Part shown: one piece after another, positions 1 to 10,040 of the stretch
Numbering within the stretch: the first letter of the stretch is position 1
How the letters are laid out: each line of letters opens with the position of its first letter
Assembly: GCA_018065205.1 (NCBI GenBank)
Contig: JAGHTR010000215.1
Location: 1 to 32,467 of the forward strand
Source of the DNA: Candidatus Colicola caccequi
Lineage (GTDB): Bacteria > Bacteroidota > Bacteroidia > Bacteroidales > Paludibacteraceae
Direction of reading: 5' to 3'
Length of the DNA: 32,467 nt
Made by a program: the position numbers and the translations under genes
Notes under the pieces: model-generated
What the model saw: only the letters and a program-made list of their open reading frames with translations
Databases searched by the model: none
Told to the model about the DNA's origin: nothing

Positions 1-11
1 TTATTGGGTAA

Positions 12-1229
12 ATGACCAAAGTAGAGTTGAAAATAGCCTGGCGGTATTTATGGGGCAAGAAGAGCCATAATGCCATTAATATCGTGAGTGGAGTGAGTGC
101 CGCTGCCGTGATGGTAGTGACGGCTGCGATGGTGTGTGTGCTGAGTGTGATGAATGGTTTTGGGGTGGTGATTGAAGGCATGTTCTCGCATCTGGATCCG
201 GACTTGCGCATTGAGCATCGGCAGGAGGCCAGTTTTCAGACCGAAGGTGCGGTCTGGGATTCGATCCGAACGATGGATGGTGTAGCGGTGTTTTCAGAGA
301 CGGTCATCGGCACGGCGTTGGTGGAGTATAAGGACCAACAAATTCCTGCGCAGTTAAAGGGTGTGGACTCGTTATATGAGCAACTGACGGAGATTGATTC
401 CATCATCGTAGATGGGCATTACGAGGTGTTTGATGGTAAGTTCTACAGCACTGTGATGGGCATCGGACTGAGTAATCAGTTGAGCGTTGGGGCGCATTTC
501 ATTCATGGTCTGCACCTGTATGCACCTAAGCGTAGAGGTGAGGTGGATATGCTGAGGCCGGAAGATAGTTTCAATCGCCAAACATGCTTCATGGCCGGTA
601 TTTTTGCGGTCAATCAGATCAAGTACGACGATAAGATGATGCTGGTGGATATCCGCATGGCACGGCAGATGTTTGATTACGACGAGCATGAAGTGACTGC
701 CGTAGAGATTGGTGTTGACGGCGAAGTGGGGAAGGTGAAGAAAGCGATTGAGAAAGTGCTGGGAGAAGAATACAAGGTGATGGACCGCTATGAGCAGCAG
801 GCGGATTTCTTTAGGATACTGAAGATAGAAAAATGGTTGACGGCCTTGTTGATGGTGTTTATTCTGTTGATAGCATCGTTTAATATAATCGGTTCGCTGA
901 CAATGCTCATTATAGATAAACGTGCGGATATACGCGTGCTGCGCGACTTAGGTGCCGACCGCCGGCTTATCCGCAGGATTTTCCTGATTGAAGGCTGGCT
1001 GATTTCGTCCTTGGGTGCTATATTGGGACTGGTACTGGGTGTGGCGTTGTGCGTCATTCAGGAGCAGTATGGTATATTGCAATTAGGCAATGGCACCCAG
1101 TACGTACTAAGTGCCTACCCGGTGCATGTAGAGATAATGGATTTGATCTGGGTGACAATGATGGTGCTGGGATTAGGGGCTGTCGCAGCATGGTATCCTG
1201 CCCATAAGATTGAGATAGAGAACGAGTGA
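12..1229 (+). CDS. FtsX-like ABC transporter permease, lipoprotein-release (LolC/LolE) type
   Basis: ORF of 405 aa; N-terminal TM after MTKVELKIAWRYLWGKKSHNAINIVSGVSA and C-terminal FtsX-type TM block (LTALLMVFILLIASFNIIGSLTMLIIDKRADIRVLRDLGA). Confidence 0.88.
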   Translation: MTKVELKIAWRYLWGKKSHNAINIVSGVSAAAVMVVTAAMVCVLSVMNGFGVVIEGMFSHLDPDLRIEHRQEASFQTEGAVWDSIRTMDGVAVFSETVIGTALVEYKDQQIPAQLKGVDSLYEQLTEIDSIIVDGHYEVFDGKFYSTVMGIGLSNQLSVGAHFIHGLHLYAPKRRGEVDMLRPEDSFNRQTCFMAGIFAVNQIKYDDKMMLVDIRMARQMFDYDEHEVTAVEIGVDGEVGKVKKAIEKVLGEEYKVMDRYEQQADFFRILKIEKWLTALLMVFILLIASFNIIGSLTMLIIDKRADIRVLRDLGADRRLIRRIFLIEGWLISSLGAILGLVLGVALCVIQEQYGILQLGNGTQYVLSAYPVHVEIMDLIWVTMMVLGLGAVAAWYPAHKIEIENE

Positions 1230-2122
1230 TGAAAGATATACGCAAAGACTACCATATTTACCTGAAGTTAGAGCGAGGTCTGAGTGAGAACTCGGTGCTG
1301 GCCTACGAGCAGGACTTACAGAAACTGGTGGACTACTTCAACGAGGCGCAAGTAGGTCATCCGATAGAGGATGCCACGTATGAGGACTTGGAGGCTTTTG
1401 TGTATAACCAGTTTTCCGGCAAGACGGCCGCCCGCAGTCAGGCACGTATATTAAGTGGGATTCATTCGTTTTATCGCTTTTTGCTGTATCATAATTACCG
1501 AGACGATGATCCGAGCGAATTGATTGAGATGCCTCGCAAGGAGTTGCATCTGCCTAATACGCTGACGTTGGAGGAAGTGAATAAATTAGTGGAGGCGGTG
1601 GATTTGAGTAAGGCGGAAGGGCATCGCAACCGTGCGATGATGGAGATGCTGTATGGCAGCGGTCTGCGCGTAAGTGAGTTAGTGAATCTCAAACTGAGCG
1701 ATATGTATCGTCAGGAGCAGTATATGCTCATTCATGGGAAGGGCAGTAAGGAGAGACTGGTGCCTATTTCGCCGGAAGCGGATAAATGGTTTGATTACTG
1801 GATGGAGGACCGCAGTCATTTGACGATAGAGACGGGTCAGGAGGACTATGCTTTCTTGAACTGCCGCGGGCATCAGTTGACGCGAATGATGGTGTTCACT
1901 ATTATCCGTCGATTAGCCGCTGCTGCCGGAATAAAAAAGACTATCTCTCCCCATACATTGCGGCATTCGTTCGCAACGCATTTGCTGCAGAACGGAGCCG
2001 ACCTGAGAATCATTCAGCAGTTATTGGGTCATGAAGATATAACGACGACGGAGATCTATACGCATGTAGATATCCATGATTTACGCAAGGCTATCTTGCA
2101 GTACCACCCTGCCAATCAATAG
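1229..2122 (+). CDS. xerD: Site-specific tyrosine recombinase XerD-like
   Basis: Tyrosine recombinase motifs GSGLRVSELVNLKLSD, HTLRHSFATHLLQNGADLRIIQQLLGHEDITTTEIYTHV; ATG at 1229 preferred over GTG at 1226. Confidence 0.93.
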   Translation: MKDIRKDYHIYLKLERGLSENSVLAYEQDLQKLVDYFNEAQVGHPIEDATYEDLEAFVYNQFSGKTAARSQARILSGIHSFYRFLLYHNYRDDDPSELIEMPRKELHLPNTLTLEEVNKLVEAVDLSKAEGHRNRAMMEMLYGSGLRVSELVNLKLSDMYRQEQYMLIHGKGSKERLVPISPEADKWFDYWMEDRSHLTIETGQEDYAFLNCRGHQLTRMMVFTIIRRLAAAAGIKKTISPHTLRHSFATHLLQNGADLRIIQQLLGHEDITTTEIYTHVDIHDLRKAILQYHPANQ

Positions 2123-4464
2123 TGAAGAGATGTATTGTCATAGTATGTGCGACGCTGATGATGGTGAGTATGGTAGCCCAGAACACCACCATCGTGGGGG
2201 AGATATACGACAGTCAAAGTGGCGAGCCATTGCCGAATGTATCGGTGTATATCCCCGGCACACAGATTGGCACGACTACGACGGCAGAGGGTGTTTTTTT
2301 GTTACGTTGTGATTTAGAGCGCAGCGCTCGCGTAACTGTTTCCAGCATAGGGTATAAGACGACTCATTTCAAGATTGAGCCGGGTCAGTCGGCCGGTATC
2401 GATATTCCGCTGCAAGAGAAGAACACGCAGTTGGAGGATGTGTTCGTGCTGCCGGGTGAGAATATGGCGTTGCCACTATTGGAAAGAGTGAGGAGGAATA
2501 ACGCAAACGTAAACGCAAACGTAAACGAAAACGAAAACGCAAACCAATTGACGGAGACGAAATTGTATCTGAGTGATATAGAGGCGAAGCACTTAAAGAG
2601 ACATTTATGGCAGAGTCTGCAAGCCGGTATGATTGCGCAGAGTGATTCGACGTATTTGCTGCCTCTTTATCGGCAAAAGACCGTGAATGGAGTGAAGGAA
2701 TCGCAGGCGGTAATGATGGCCGAAACGGACTATGAAATTCTGCTGAGCGGTATGGATGAAACGGTGAATTTTTACAAAAATATCATTCCTATTTATAATA
2801 CCTCTTTTTTGAGTCCATTAGCCGGTGATGGCAATACGTTTTATCGGTATTACTTAGTGGATTCGGTGGCTACGGCGCAGGGTAAGACGTATCAGGTAGA
2901 TTTTAAGACGCGCAATCCGTATTATAAGACGTTTGATGGACAGATGTGGATTGATTCGGCTTCGGCAACTTTGGTGGCCATTGAGGCGAACGTACCTCGT
3001 CAGGTAAGTGCCAATTACCTGCATCAAATGCGTATTGAACAACATTTTGATAGTCTTAGTCACGGTGTGAGCAGCGAGTATCGCAGTATGTTGCTGGATT
3101 TTGCCATCAAAGCCGACTCCAGTCATTTCTTCCCGACGGTGCTGATTGAACATAGGAAGAGATGTACGCTATCTAACGTTGACGTTAACGAGGACGTTGA
3201 CGTTGACGTTGACACGATGATGGCGAAGGTGGCGGATAGTCCGATTATGCGTACAGCGCGGTTCTTTGCGTATGTGATTCAGAATGCGTATATTCCGACG
3301 GGCACAAAGGTGGAGATAGGAAATGTAAGTGAGATTATCCATGTGAATAATCAAGAGCAGGTGCGATTGGGTTTGCCGTTGCGTACATCGCCTACGTTAT
3401 GGAAGAACGTATGTTTGGAAGCATACGCGGCATACGGCATAGGTGACCATGCGTGGAAAGGAATGGGTACGGTGCATTGGAATATGCCGACACTTAGACG
3501 CAATATGCTGCGGCTGCGTTATGCCGATGAATACGTGTATTCTGAGGTGTCGGACTTTGACCGACTGATGCGTGAGAATGCAGTATGGAGTCCGCAAATG
3601 GGCATTACCACGGCCATGATTAAGGGACTATATAAGGGCAGTTATACGTATAACTCTGCCGTTCGTAATCGTGAGATACGATTGGATTGGGAGAGCGATT
3701 GGACAGACCATTTAGAAACGCAGACCCGGGTGAGTATAGGTAGAATGGGATACGGCGAACCAACCCGGAACTACAATGCTCAACCGTCCTTTAGATATGG
3801 CAAGTTGAGTGCTGTATTCCGGCTGAGTTGGAATGAGAAAAAAGTGGATTTATATTGCCGTCGCGTGCATATCTATAATCATTTGCCGGTGCTGTATTTA
3901 GGAGGTGAAATAGGTAGTGTACACATGGATGGCGAAGAGGGAGAGCATGTATATGGTAAATTGAACGTGATGTTGCGTCATCACCAGCCGTTAGGGGCAG
4001 GCGGACAATTGGATTACATGATAGAGGCCGGTATTATATTGGGGGTGGTGCCTTTCCCAATGCTCAATATCTTTGATGGCAACCAATCGTATGCGTATGA
4101 CCCTTATCGATTCACGTTGATGCATAACTACCAGTACGCTGCCGATCGGTATATGCTGATGCATGTGGATTGGAATGGCGGAGGCTGTTTATTCAATCTT
4201 ATTCCCGGAATACGGGTATTGCGACTGCGTGAGTTAGTGAGTTTTAAGATGGCATACGGAGGACTGTCCGGTAAACATAATGAGTTGTTGGCTTTTCCCG
4301 ATGGACGCTTGAATAATTTGACTACACCGTACGTGGAAATTGGTGTAGGAATAGGTAATATACTGCGTATAGCCGATTTGATGAGTGTATGGCGATTGAC
4401 GCATCGTGATGATCCGGGTGCTCCTAATTGGTCCATGCGTTTTAGATTTCATATAGATAGTTAG
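2122..4464 (+). CDS. DUF5686-like surface protein with N-terminal carboxypeptidase-regulatory-like domain
   Basis: Signal peptide, then VGEIYDSQSGEPLPNVSVYIPGTQIGTTTTAEGVFLL (CarbopepD_reg-like); long beta-rich C-terminus. GTG start overlaps the xerD stop. Confidence 0.75.
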   Translation: MKRCIVIVCATLMMVSMVAQNTTIVGEIYDSQSGEPLPNVSVYIPGTQIGTTTTAEGVFLLRCDLERSARVTVSSIGYKTTHFKIEPGQSAGIDIPLQEKNTQLEDVFVLPGENMALPLLERVRRNNANVNANVNENENANQLTETKLYLSDIEAKHLKRHLWQSLQAGMIAQSDSTYLLPLYRQKTVNGVKESQAVMMAETDYEILLSGMDETVNFYKNIIPIYNTSFLSPLAGDGNTFYRYYLVDSVATAQGKTYQVDFKTRNPYYKTFDGQMWIDSASATLVAIEANVPRQVSANYLHQMRIEQHFDSLSHGVSSEYRSMLLDFAIKADSSHFFPTVLIEHRKRCTLSNVDVNEDVDVDVDTMMAKVADSPIMRTARFFAYVIQNAYIPTGTKVEIGNVSEIIHVNNQEQVRLGLPLRTSPTLWKNVCLEAYAAYGIGDHAWKGMGTVHWNMPTLRRNMLRLRYADEYVYSEVSDFDRLMRENAVWSPQMGITTAMIKGLYKGSYTYNSAVRNREIRLDWESDWTDHLETQTRVSIGRMGYGEPTRNYNAQPSFRYGKLSAVFRLSWNEKKVDLYCRRVHIYNHLPVLYLGGEIGSVHMDGEEGEHVYGKLNVMLRHHQPLGAGGQLDYMIEAGIILGVVPFPMLNIFDGNQSYAYDPYRFTLMHNYQYAADRYMLMHVDWNGGGCLFNLIPGIRVLRLRELVSFKMAYGGLSGKHNELLAFPDGRLNNLTTPYVEIGVGIGNILRIADLMSVWRLTHRDDPGAPNWSMRFRFHIDS
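2500..2544 (+). repeat. In-frame hexanucleotide tract (AACGNA)n
   Basis: aacgcaaacgtaaacgcaaacgtaaacgaaaacgaaaacgcaaac, encodes NANVNANVNENENAN. Confidence 0.95.
3175..3213 (-). repeat. In-frame hexanucleotide tract, (AACGTC)n when read on the minus strand
   Basis: plus strand aacgttgacgttaacgaggacgttgacgttgacgttgac, encodes NVDVNEDVDVDVD; minus strand reads (AACGTC)n and encodes VNVNVNVLVNVNV in a minus frame. Confidence 0.93.
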
Positions 4465-4465
4465 T

Positions 4466-5443
4466 ATGTTAGGTGTTTTATTTGCATTATTGCTACAAAT
4501 GTCCGGATTCATCGAGACTTTCAGTGATACAACTGCGGCTCATGAACAATGGTTAGGCGACTGGTCTAACCTGACGATTAACCGCAAGGAACAATTGCAA
4601 AACCATGTAGATGGTGCTGCGGAGAGTCTGCTTATTCGGGCTTCGGATGCCTCCGTGAATGCCGAATGGAGTTTTTGGACGCGTATCTATGGTGGCTGTT
4701 CAGCGTATAACCTGACACGGTTCTATTTGATGGAGGACGAGGAGTTGCAAGAAGGTTATTATGTACAAGTGGGAGGTACGAATAAGAATGTGACATTATA
4801 CCGACTGCATCGAGGCGAAGGCACGAAGGTGATTGAGGACGAAGCGCGTGTAAAAGGATTGGGTTCGGACGCCAGAGTGAATGTCCGACTGACTCGTTCT
4901 AATGATGGTGCTATGCAACTATATAGTTTAGTGGAAGGGCAGGATACGGTGGAGATGCGAGAGGGAAGTTATTGGGTTGATTGGTTACAACCGACCTGGG
5001 TGGGACTGATGATTAAGAACAGTAAGGAAAGAGGAACGGATATGTATTTTGATAGCATCGTGGTGAGAGGAGAGGCGCAGCAAGCACCTATCCCGGAACC
5101 GCAACCCAAGGTGGGGGAAGTGACATTGGCTTTATCAAATGAGTGTCTATCATTGAATGGAGACGGATATGAGGATGAAGTGAGAATTGATTATACCATT
5201 GCTAATGCAGAGGAAGACGAGACCGGGTATTGGTACACCTCTGCCATCTATGATGCAGATGGTATTATTGTGCGTGATTTAGGACGACATTTGCCGATGG
5301 ATGCGAGCGGTTCTATCGTTTGGGACGGTAAGAATCGTTTTGGTCAAAAAGTAGCTATTGGTATCTATATAGCGGTTGTAGAGATTACGAACGAGCACGC
5401 GCGTCCTGTCAGGGAGCGCTTTACGATCGCCGTGTTACATTGA
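4466..5443 (+). CDS. Secreted protein with FlgD-like Ig C-terminal domain and N-terminal LamG-like region
   Basis: Hydrophobic N-terminus; C-terminal LNGDGYEDEVRIDYTI...GSIVWDGKNRFGQKVAIGIYIAVVEITNEHAR resembles FlgD-type Ig domains. Confidence 0.65.
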   Translation: MLGVLFALLLQMSGFIETFSDTTAAHEQWLGDWSNLTINRKEQLQNHVDGAAESLLIRASDASVNAEWSFWTRIYGGCSAYNLTRFYLMEDEELQEGYYVQVGGTNKNVTLYRLHRGEGTKVIEDEARVKGLGSDARVNVRLTRSNDGAMQLYSLVEGQDTVEMREGSYWVDWLQPTWVGLMIKNSKERGTDMYFDSIVVRGEAQQAPIPEPQPKVGEVTLALSNECLSLNGDGYEDEVRIDYTIANAEEDETGYWYTSAIYDADGIIVRDLGRHLPMDASGSIVWDGKNRFGQKVAIGIYIAVVEITNEHARPVRERFTIAVLH

Positions 5444-5445
5444 TT

Positions 5446-6792
5446 TTATTTGAGTTTGGGATGAACAACCATCAGCATGATCGCAGCGGTAATCGCTGAG
5501 ATAGTATCACTTATGGGTAATGCCCACCATACGCCTAAGATAGGGTTGGATACGAAGAAATTAGGCAGGATTAATGCCAAAGGAATGAGGTATAGTACTT
5601 GTCGAGTGAGGCTGAGGAAGATGGACTTGCCAGCCATACCGATGGATGTGAAGAAATTGACGGTCACCATTTGGAATCCGACGAGGAGCATGGAGCAAGC
5701 GAGGATGCGGGTAGGCAGGATAGTGAGCGAAACGAGTTGGGTGTCATGGGTGAACATCTTAACCATGAGATCGGGCACCATTTCACCCAATAGGAAGACT
5801 CCTCCCATTACAAAGGTGGCGCAGATGGAAGTAAGATACATCGCCCGCCACATACGTCGATATTGTTTAGCTCCGTAGTTATATCCAACAATCGGTTGCA
5901 TGCCTTGGTTGAGTCCCATCACAATCATGGCGAATACAAAGGTGATTCGGTTGATGATACCGAAACTGGCCTTTGCCATATCGCCACCATAGAACATGAG
6001 GCAGTTATTGATGATGACCACTACAAAACAGTGGGCTAAGTTCATGAGGAAAGGTGATGTACCAATGGCCAAAGCACGGCGTGTAATGGCTGCATCTAAA
6101 CGCCATATTCCCCGATGAAAATGGATGATTTCTTTAGGATTACAGAAGATCATCATTTGCCAAATGACGGCAATGGCTTGTGAAATGATGGTGGCTAACG
6201 CTGCGCCGCGTACGCCCATATCGAACTTAAAGATAAAGATGGGGTCAAGGATGACATTCACAAATACCGCCACGATGGTTGCAGCCATGGATGAACGGGG
6301 GTGCCCCATGGATCGTAGAACGCTATTAAGACCAAAATAGATATGCGTGAGTATATTGCCGTATAGGATGATTTGCATATACTCGCGTGCATAAACTATA
6401 TCTACATCGCTGGCGCCGAAGGCATAGAGGATAGGGTTGAGGAAGGCGAGGCCGATGATCATGACCAGAGAGGAGAGCAGGATGTTGAGGACAATGACGT
6501 TGCCTAGCACTTTATTGGCACTCTCGTAATCTTTCTCACCTAATTTGATCGCCACCATTGTGCTGGCTCCTACACCCACCAGACTGCCGAATGCCGCACA
6601 TATATCCATGAAAGGTTTGGCTACGGTTAATCCGGATAGCGCCATGGCTCCGCATCCATGTCCGATAAAGATAGAGTCCACTATGTTATATAGTGAACTG
6701 GCGGTCATTGCGATGATGCCGGGCAATGCATACTTAACGAGCAGTTGGCGTATAGATTGCGTTCCTAATTCAGTGGCTTTGATGTTGGACAC
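5446..6792 (-). CDS. MATE family efflux transporter
   Basis: 448 aa, 12-TM pattern, LVKYALPGIIAMTASSLYNIVDSIFIGHGCGAMALSGLTVAKP. Confidence 0.93.
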   Translation of the reverse strand: MSNIKATELGTQSIRQLLVKYALPGIIAMTASSLYNIVDSIFIGHGCGAMALSGLTVAKPFMDICAAFGSLVGVGASTMVAIKLGEKDYESANKVLGNVIVLNILLSSLVMIIGLAFLNPILYAFGASDVDIVYAREYMQIILYGNILTHIYFGLNSVLRSMGHPRSSMAATIVAVFVNVILDPIFIFKFDMGVRGAALATIISQAIAVIWQMMIFCNPKEIIHFHRGIWRLDAAITRRALAIGTSPFLMNLAHCFVVVIINNCLMFYGGDMAKASFGIINRITFVFAMIVMGLNQGMQPIVGYNYGAKQYRRMWRAMYLTSICATFVMGGVFLLGEMVPDLMVKMFTHDTQLVSLTILPTRILACSMLLVGFQMVTVNFFTSIGMAGKSIFLSLTRQVLYLIPLALILPNFFVSNPILGVWWALPISDTISAITAAIMLMVVHPKLK

Positions 6793-6804
6793 GGGTGGTG
6801 GAAG

Positions 6805-7845
6805 TTAGGCAGTGATTAGTTGTTGAGCAATAGCATCAAAGATTGCAGCGGCGGGATGCCCCTCTTGCATGGCAATGGGAGCACCTTGGTCCCCGGCTTC
6901 GCGGATAGACTGCACCAAAGGCACTTGTCCCAAAAGAGGCACTTGCAGTTCATTGGCGAGATCCTTGCCGCCATCTTTGCCGAATAAGTAGTAGCGATTG
7001 GATGGCAGTTCGGCGGGGGTGAACCATGACATATTCTCTATGATGCCGAGTACAGGCACGTTAATTTTTTCGTTTTGGAACATATCCACTCCTTTACGCG
7101 CATCTACGAGTGCGACGGGCTGAGGGGTAGTGACGACGATGGCACCGGTCAGGTGCAGTTCACTCATCATGGTAAGGTGGATATCCGAGGTGCCCGGAGG
7201 CAGGTCAATGAGGAAATAATCCAGGGTTCCCCAATGGCCATCTTGGATGAGTTGTTTAATGGCATTGGATGCCATTCCTCCGCGCCATACCACGGCCGAG
7301 TTCACATCTACGAATAGACCGATACTGAGCATCTTGATACCATATTGTTCAATGGGTTCAATCAGGGTTCGTCCATCTTCCTCAACGGAGTAGGGACGGC
7401 AGTCTTCAATATGGAACATCTTAGGGATGGACGGTCCGTGTATATCGGCATCCAGCAGTCCGACTTTGAGTCCGCGCTTAGCCAAAGCGATGGCTAAGTT
7501 AGCAGCTACGGTTGATTTGCCTACACCGCCCTTGCCGCTATGGATGGCGATGATATGTTTGGCATCCAATGCAGGACGTTGAGTGCCGGGTGTGGTTGTT
7601 TTCTTGAATTTAGTATGAATAGTGACGGCGGCATTCGGTTCGGCATAGGTATGTATGGCCGTTTCGGCTGCCTTGAGCATAGATGCGAGGAAGGGGTCGT
7701 TGTCCTTGGGGAAGATCATGGAGAAAGATACATCAAATCCTTGAATGCGAATATCATCTTCGAGCATTCCGCTTTCAATTATATCTTTTCCTGTTCCGGG
7801 ATAGCGCACATGGCGCAATGCATCAATTATTTGTTGGGGATACAT
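6805..7845 (-). CDS. Mrp/ApbC/NBP35-family Fe-S carrier ATPase
   Basis: Walker A HSGKGGVGKSTVAANLAIALAKRGLKVGLLDADIHGPSIPKMF; N-terminal MIP18-like region. Confidence 0.95.
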   Translation of the reverse strand: MYPQQIIDALRHVRYPGTGKDIIESGMLEDDIRIQGFDVSFSMIFPKDNDPFLASMLKAAETAIHTYAEPNAAVTIHTKFKKTTTPGTQRPALDAKHIIAIHSGKGGVGKSTVAANLAIALAKRGLKVGLLDADIHGPSIPKMFHIEDCRPYSVEEDGRTLIEPIEQYGIKMLSIGLFVDVNSAVVWRGGMASNAIKQLIQDGHWGTLDYFLIDLPPGTSDIHLTMMSELHLTGAIVVTTPQPVALVDARKGVDMFQNEKINVPVLGIIENMSWFTPAELPSNRYYLFGKDGGKDLANELQVPLLGQVPLVQSIREAGDQGAPIAMQEGHPAAAIFDAIAQQLITA

Positions 7846-7851
7846 GTTTGT

Positions 7852-8652
7852 TTAGAGTTTAGTGTTTAGGACTTGGTAGTTCCGTCCGTAGGAGCGATAA
7901 GTGTCCTTCTCGATTTCAATGGTTGGTTCGATGAAATCTGACTTTTTTGTCAGTTTCCAAGTGATATAGTTGATTTTGAGTCCACGGTCTAACCACTGTT
8001 GTTCATAGTGCGTTTGCAGTGCCTGCGCTTCATGTAGCAAGGGCTGATTAGCATTAGCGGGTGCATATAAGTCGGCAGTGTCGGCAATGAGCGGGTAGCG
8101 GTTGATACGAATCATTTCGCGCGTGTACGTGGATAAAAAAGGACTATCGGTTTTGAGGTGAATGAGTCCGTCGGGGATTATCACTTCCTGGTAGCGTTGC
8201 ATAAAGAATGATGAGGTGAGTCGCTTGGTAGCTTTTTTCATTTGCGGATCCGGGAAGGTAATCCATATCTCTGCTATTTCATCGGGAGCAAAGAAACGTG
8301 ATAGCATTTCGATGTTGGTACGTAAGAAAGCCACATTGGTTAGGTTTTGTTCAATGGCTTGTTTGGCTCCGGCCCACAGACGGGCGCCTTTGATGTCCAC
8401 TCCGATGAAGTTCTTATCGGGATAGAGGGCGGCTAGTCCGACGGTGTATTCTCCGCGTCCACATCCCAGTTCGAGTACGATGGGATGGGTGTTGTGGAAG
8501 TATGTATCGTGCCAATGTCCGCGCATGGCTTGCACGGATGTATCTTCGCGACTCTCAAACTTACCTTCGGCATTGAGTTGTCCGATGGCGCATTGGAAAA
8601 CGTTGGAGAACGTCTCCATTTCTGCAAATTTTTTGAGTTTATTCTTACCCAT
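7852..8652 (-). CDS. trmB: tRNA (guanosine(46)-N7)-methyltransferase
   Basis: VLELGCGRGEYTVGLAALYPDKNFIGVDIKGARLW and ITFPDPQMKKATKRLTSSFFMQRY. Confidence 0.92.
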   Translation of the reverse strand: MGKNKLKKFAEMETFSNVFQCAIGQLNAEGKFESREDTSVQAMRGHWHDTYFHNTHPIVLELGCGRGEYTVGLAALYPDKNFIGVDIKGARLWAGAKQAIEQNLTNVAFLRTNIEMLSRFFAPDEIAEIWITFPDPQMKKATKRLTSSFFMQRYQEVIIPDGLIHLKTDSPFLSTYTREMIRINRYPLIADTADLYAPANANQPLLHEAQALQTHYEQQWLDRGLKINYITWKLTKKSDFIEPTIEIEKDTYRSYGRNYQVLNTKL

Positions 8653-8653
8653 A

Positions 8654-9106
8654 TTACTTAGTCTGAGTTCGGGTTATCTCCACGCCTATATCAGAGACGC
8701 CCGGTAGCAGTTCGTTGCGCATACCTTGTTGGACGGTGAGGGTATAGAGTGTATCGGTAAAGCGTAAGTTCTCCCGATACAGAACCGGCATCTCAAGAAC
8801 GGATTGACCATTGCCGAGCCATTGTCCCCGGTCATTAGCCAGGTAGAACTCAATGGTATCGTAATGAATGGTATTTTCTCCGATGAATAGCCACATATTT
8901 TGGTATGGATAGGCATCCGTATGTCTGATATGCAGGAGTACATTGTAGGTATGTGTCGTATCTGAGACAGGTATATCAAAACGGAGTATGGAGTCCTCAT
9001 TCCAGCCGGTCATAGGAACAGGTTGGAAGTTGTTGTACATAGTGCGATTATGGCATGCGATGAGGCACAAACTACTGATTAGAATGAGAATGTTTCTGCG
9101 CATCAT
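8654..9106 (-). CDS. gldH: Gliding motility lipoprotein GldH
   Basis: Lipobox LCLIAC; NFQPVPMTGWNEDSILRFDIPVSDTTHTYNVLLHIRHTDAYPYQNMWLF typical of GldH; downstream of ricT. Confidence 0.85.
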   Translation of the reverse strand: MMRRNILILISSLCLIACHNRTMYNNFQPVPMTGWNEDSILRFDIPVSDTTHTYNVLLHIRHTDAYPYQNMWLFIGENTIHYDTIEFYLANDRGQWLGNGQSVLEMPVLYRENLRFTDTLYTLTVQQGMRNELLPGVSDIGVEITRTQTK

Positions 9107-10031
9107 GACGGCGGTTATTTTTGTTTTTATTCTTGCGGTCGAATCGTGTTACATCTCCTTCTGCCACATCATTTTGGAATCCCAATTCGGGTTCGTTTTC
9201 CTCTTCTATTACGGGTGAGCCTAATACGATGCCGTGTTGTTTAGCATCCTCATAAACGGGCACTTCGTAGTTAAGGCAGCATTTGAGTTTAGCGCATTGT
9301 CCTGCTAGTTTTTGCGGGTTGGGTGAGATATGCTGCAACCGTGCAGCGCCGGTGCCGACACTATTGAATTGGGTCATCCAAGTGGAGCAGCATAGTTCAC
9401 GTCCGCAAGGTCCTGTGCCTCCGATACGACCGGCTTCCTGACGGGCACCGATTTGCTTCATTTCGATACGGATGCGGAACGTCTCGGCGTAGACTTTGAT
9501 GAGTTGCCTAAAATCCACGCGTCCATCGGCAATATAGTAGAAGATAGCCTTGTTCCCGTCGCCTTGATATTCCACATCACCAATCTTCATTTCAAGCCCC
9601 AACGATTTGGCAAGTCGTCGTGCATCAATCATAGTGGCATGTTCTTTAGCATGTGCTTCGGCAGCACGCTTGAGATCTTGTTCGGTAGCCAGGCGATAGA
9701 TAGTGCGAATCTCGTAGCGGTCCAGGTCAATATGGTATTTCTTCATTTGGTTAAGTACCAATTTGCCGGTGAGGGTTACTTCGCCGATGTCATGTCCCGG
9801 ATTGCCTTCAACGGCTACGAGGGTCCCTTTCTCGAGGGGCAATTTATTCTCGTTGCGATAGTAGCCCTTGCGGGTGTTTTTGAATTGCACCTCAACGAGG
9901 TCGGTAGCAGAGATGTTTTCCGGCAGGTCGCTCAACCAATCCACTACAGGCAGCATGTGCGCCGAATTCCGGCGGCAAGCTTTGTTGGAGAATTGGCAGG
10001 ACTCATTGTTTAATGTAAATTTATCATTCAT
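9072..10031 (-). CDS. ricT: PSP1 domain / RicT (YaaT)-like Fe-S regulatory complex subunit
   Basis: PSP1 region VEVQFKNTRKGYYRN and Cys motif GGTGPCGRELCCSTW...QCAKLKCCLNYE. Confidence 0.88.
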   Translation of the reverse strand: MNDKFTLNNESCQFSNKACRRNSAHMLPVVDWLSDLPENISATDLVEVQFKNTRKGYYRNENKLPLEKGTLVAVEGNPGHDIGEVTLTGKLVLNQMKKYHIDLDRYEIRTIYRLATEQDLKRAAEAHAKEHATMIDARRLAKSLGLEMKIGDVEYQGDGNKAIFYYIADGRVDFRQLIKVYAETFRIRIEMKQIGARQEAGRIGGTGPCGRELCCSTWMTQFNSVGTGAARLQHISPNPQKLAGQCAKLKCCLNYEVPVYEDAKQHGIVLGSPVIEEENEPELGFQNDVAEGDVTRFDRKNKNKNNRRHDAQKHSHSNQ

Positions 10032-10040
10032 ACGGATATA

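Noticed and set aside
372-689. Antisense ORFs within clear coding genes (e.g. 372-689 -, 788-1057 -, 2854-3153 -, 5477-5878 +, 9453-10013 +, 10806-11105 +)
   Set aside because: All lie opposite well-supported genes, have unusual compositions and no recognisable domains; they are six-frame shadows.
1229-2122. XerD as an integrase marking a mobile element
   Set aside because: Sequence is XerD-like and embedded in housekeeping genes; no att-like repeats, transposase or phage genes nearby.
3169-3354. Minus ORF containing VNVNVNVLVNVNV as a possible protein
   Set aside because: Antisense shadow of the DUF5686-like gene; informative only for the orientation of the hexamer tract.
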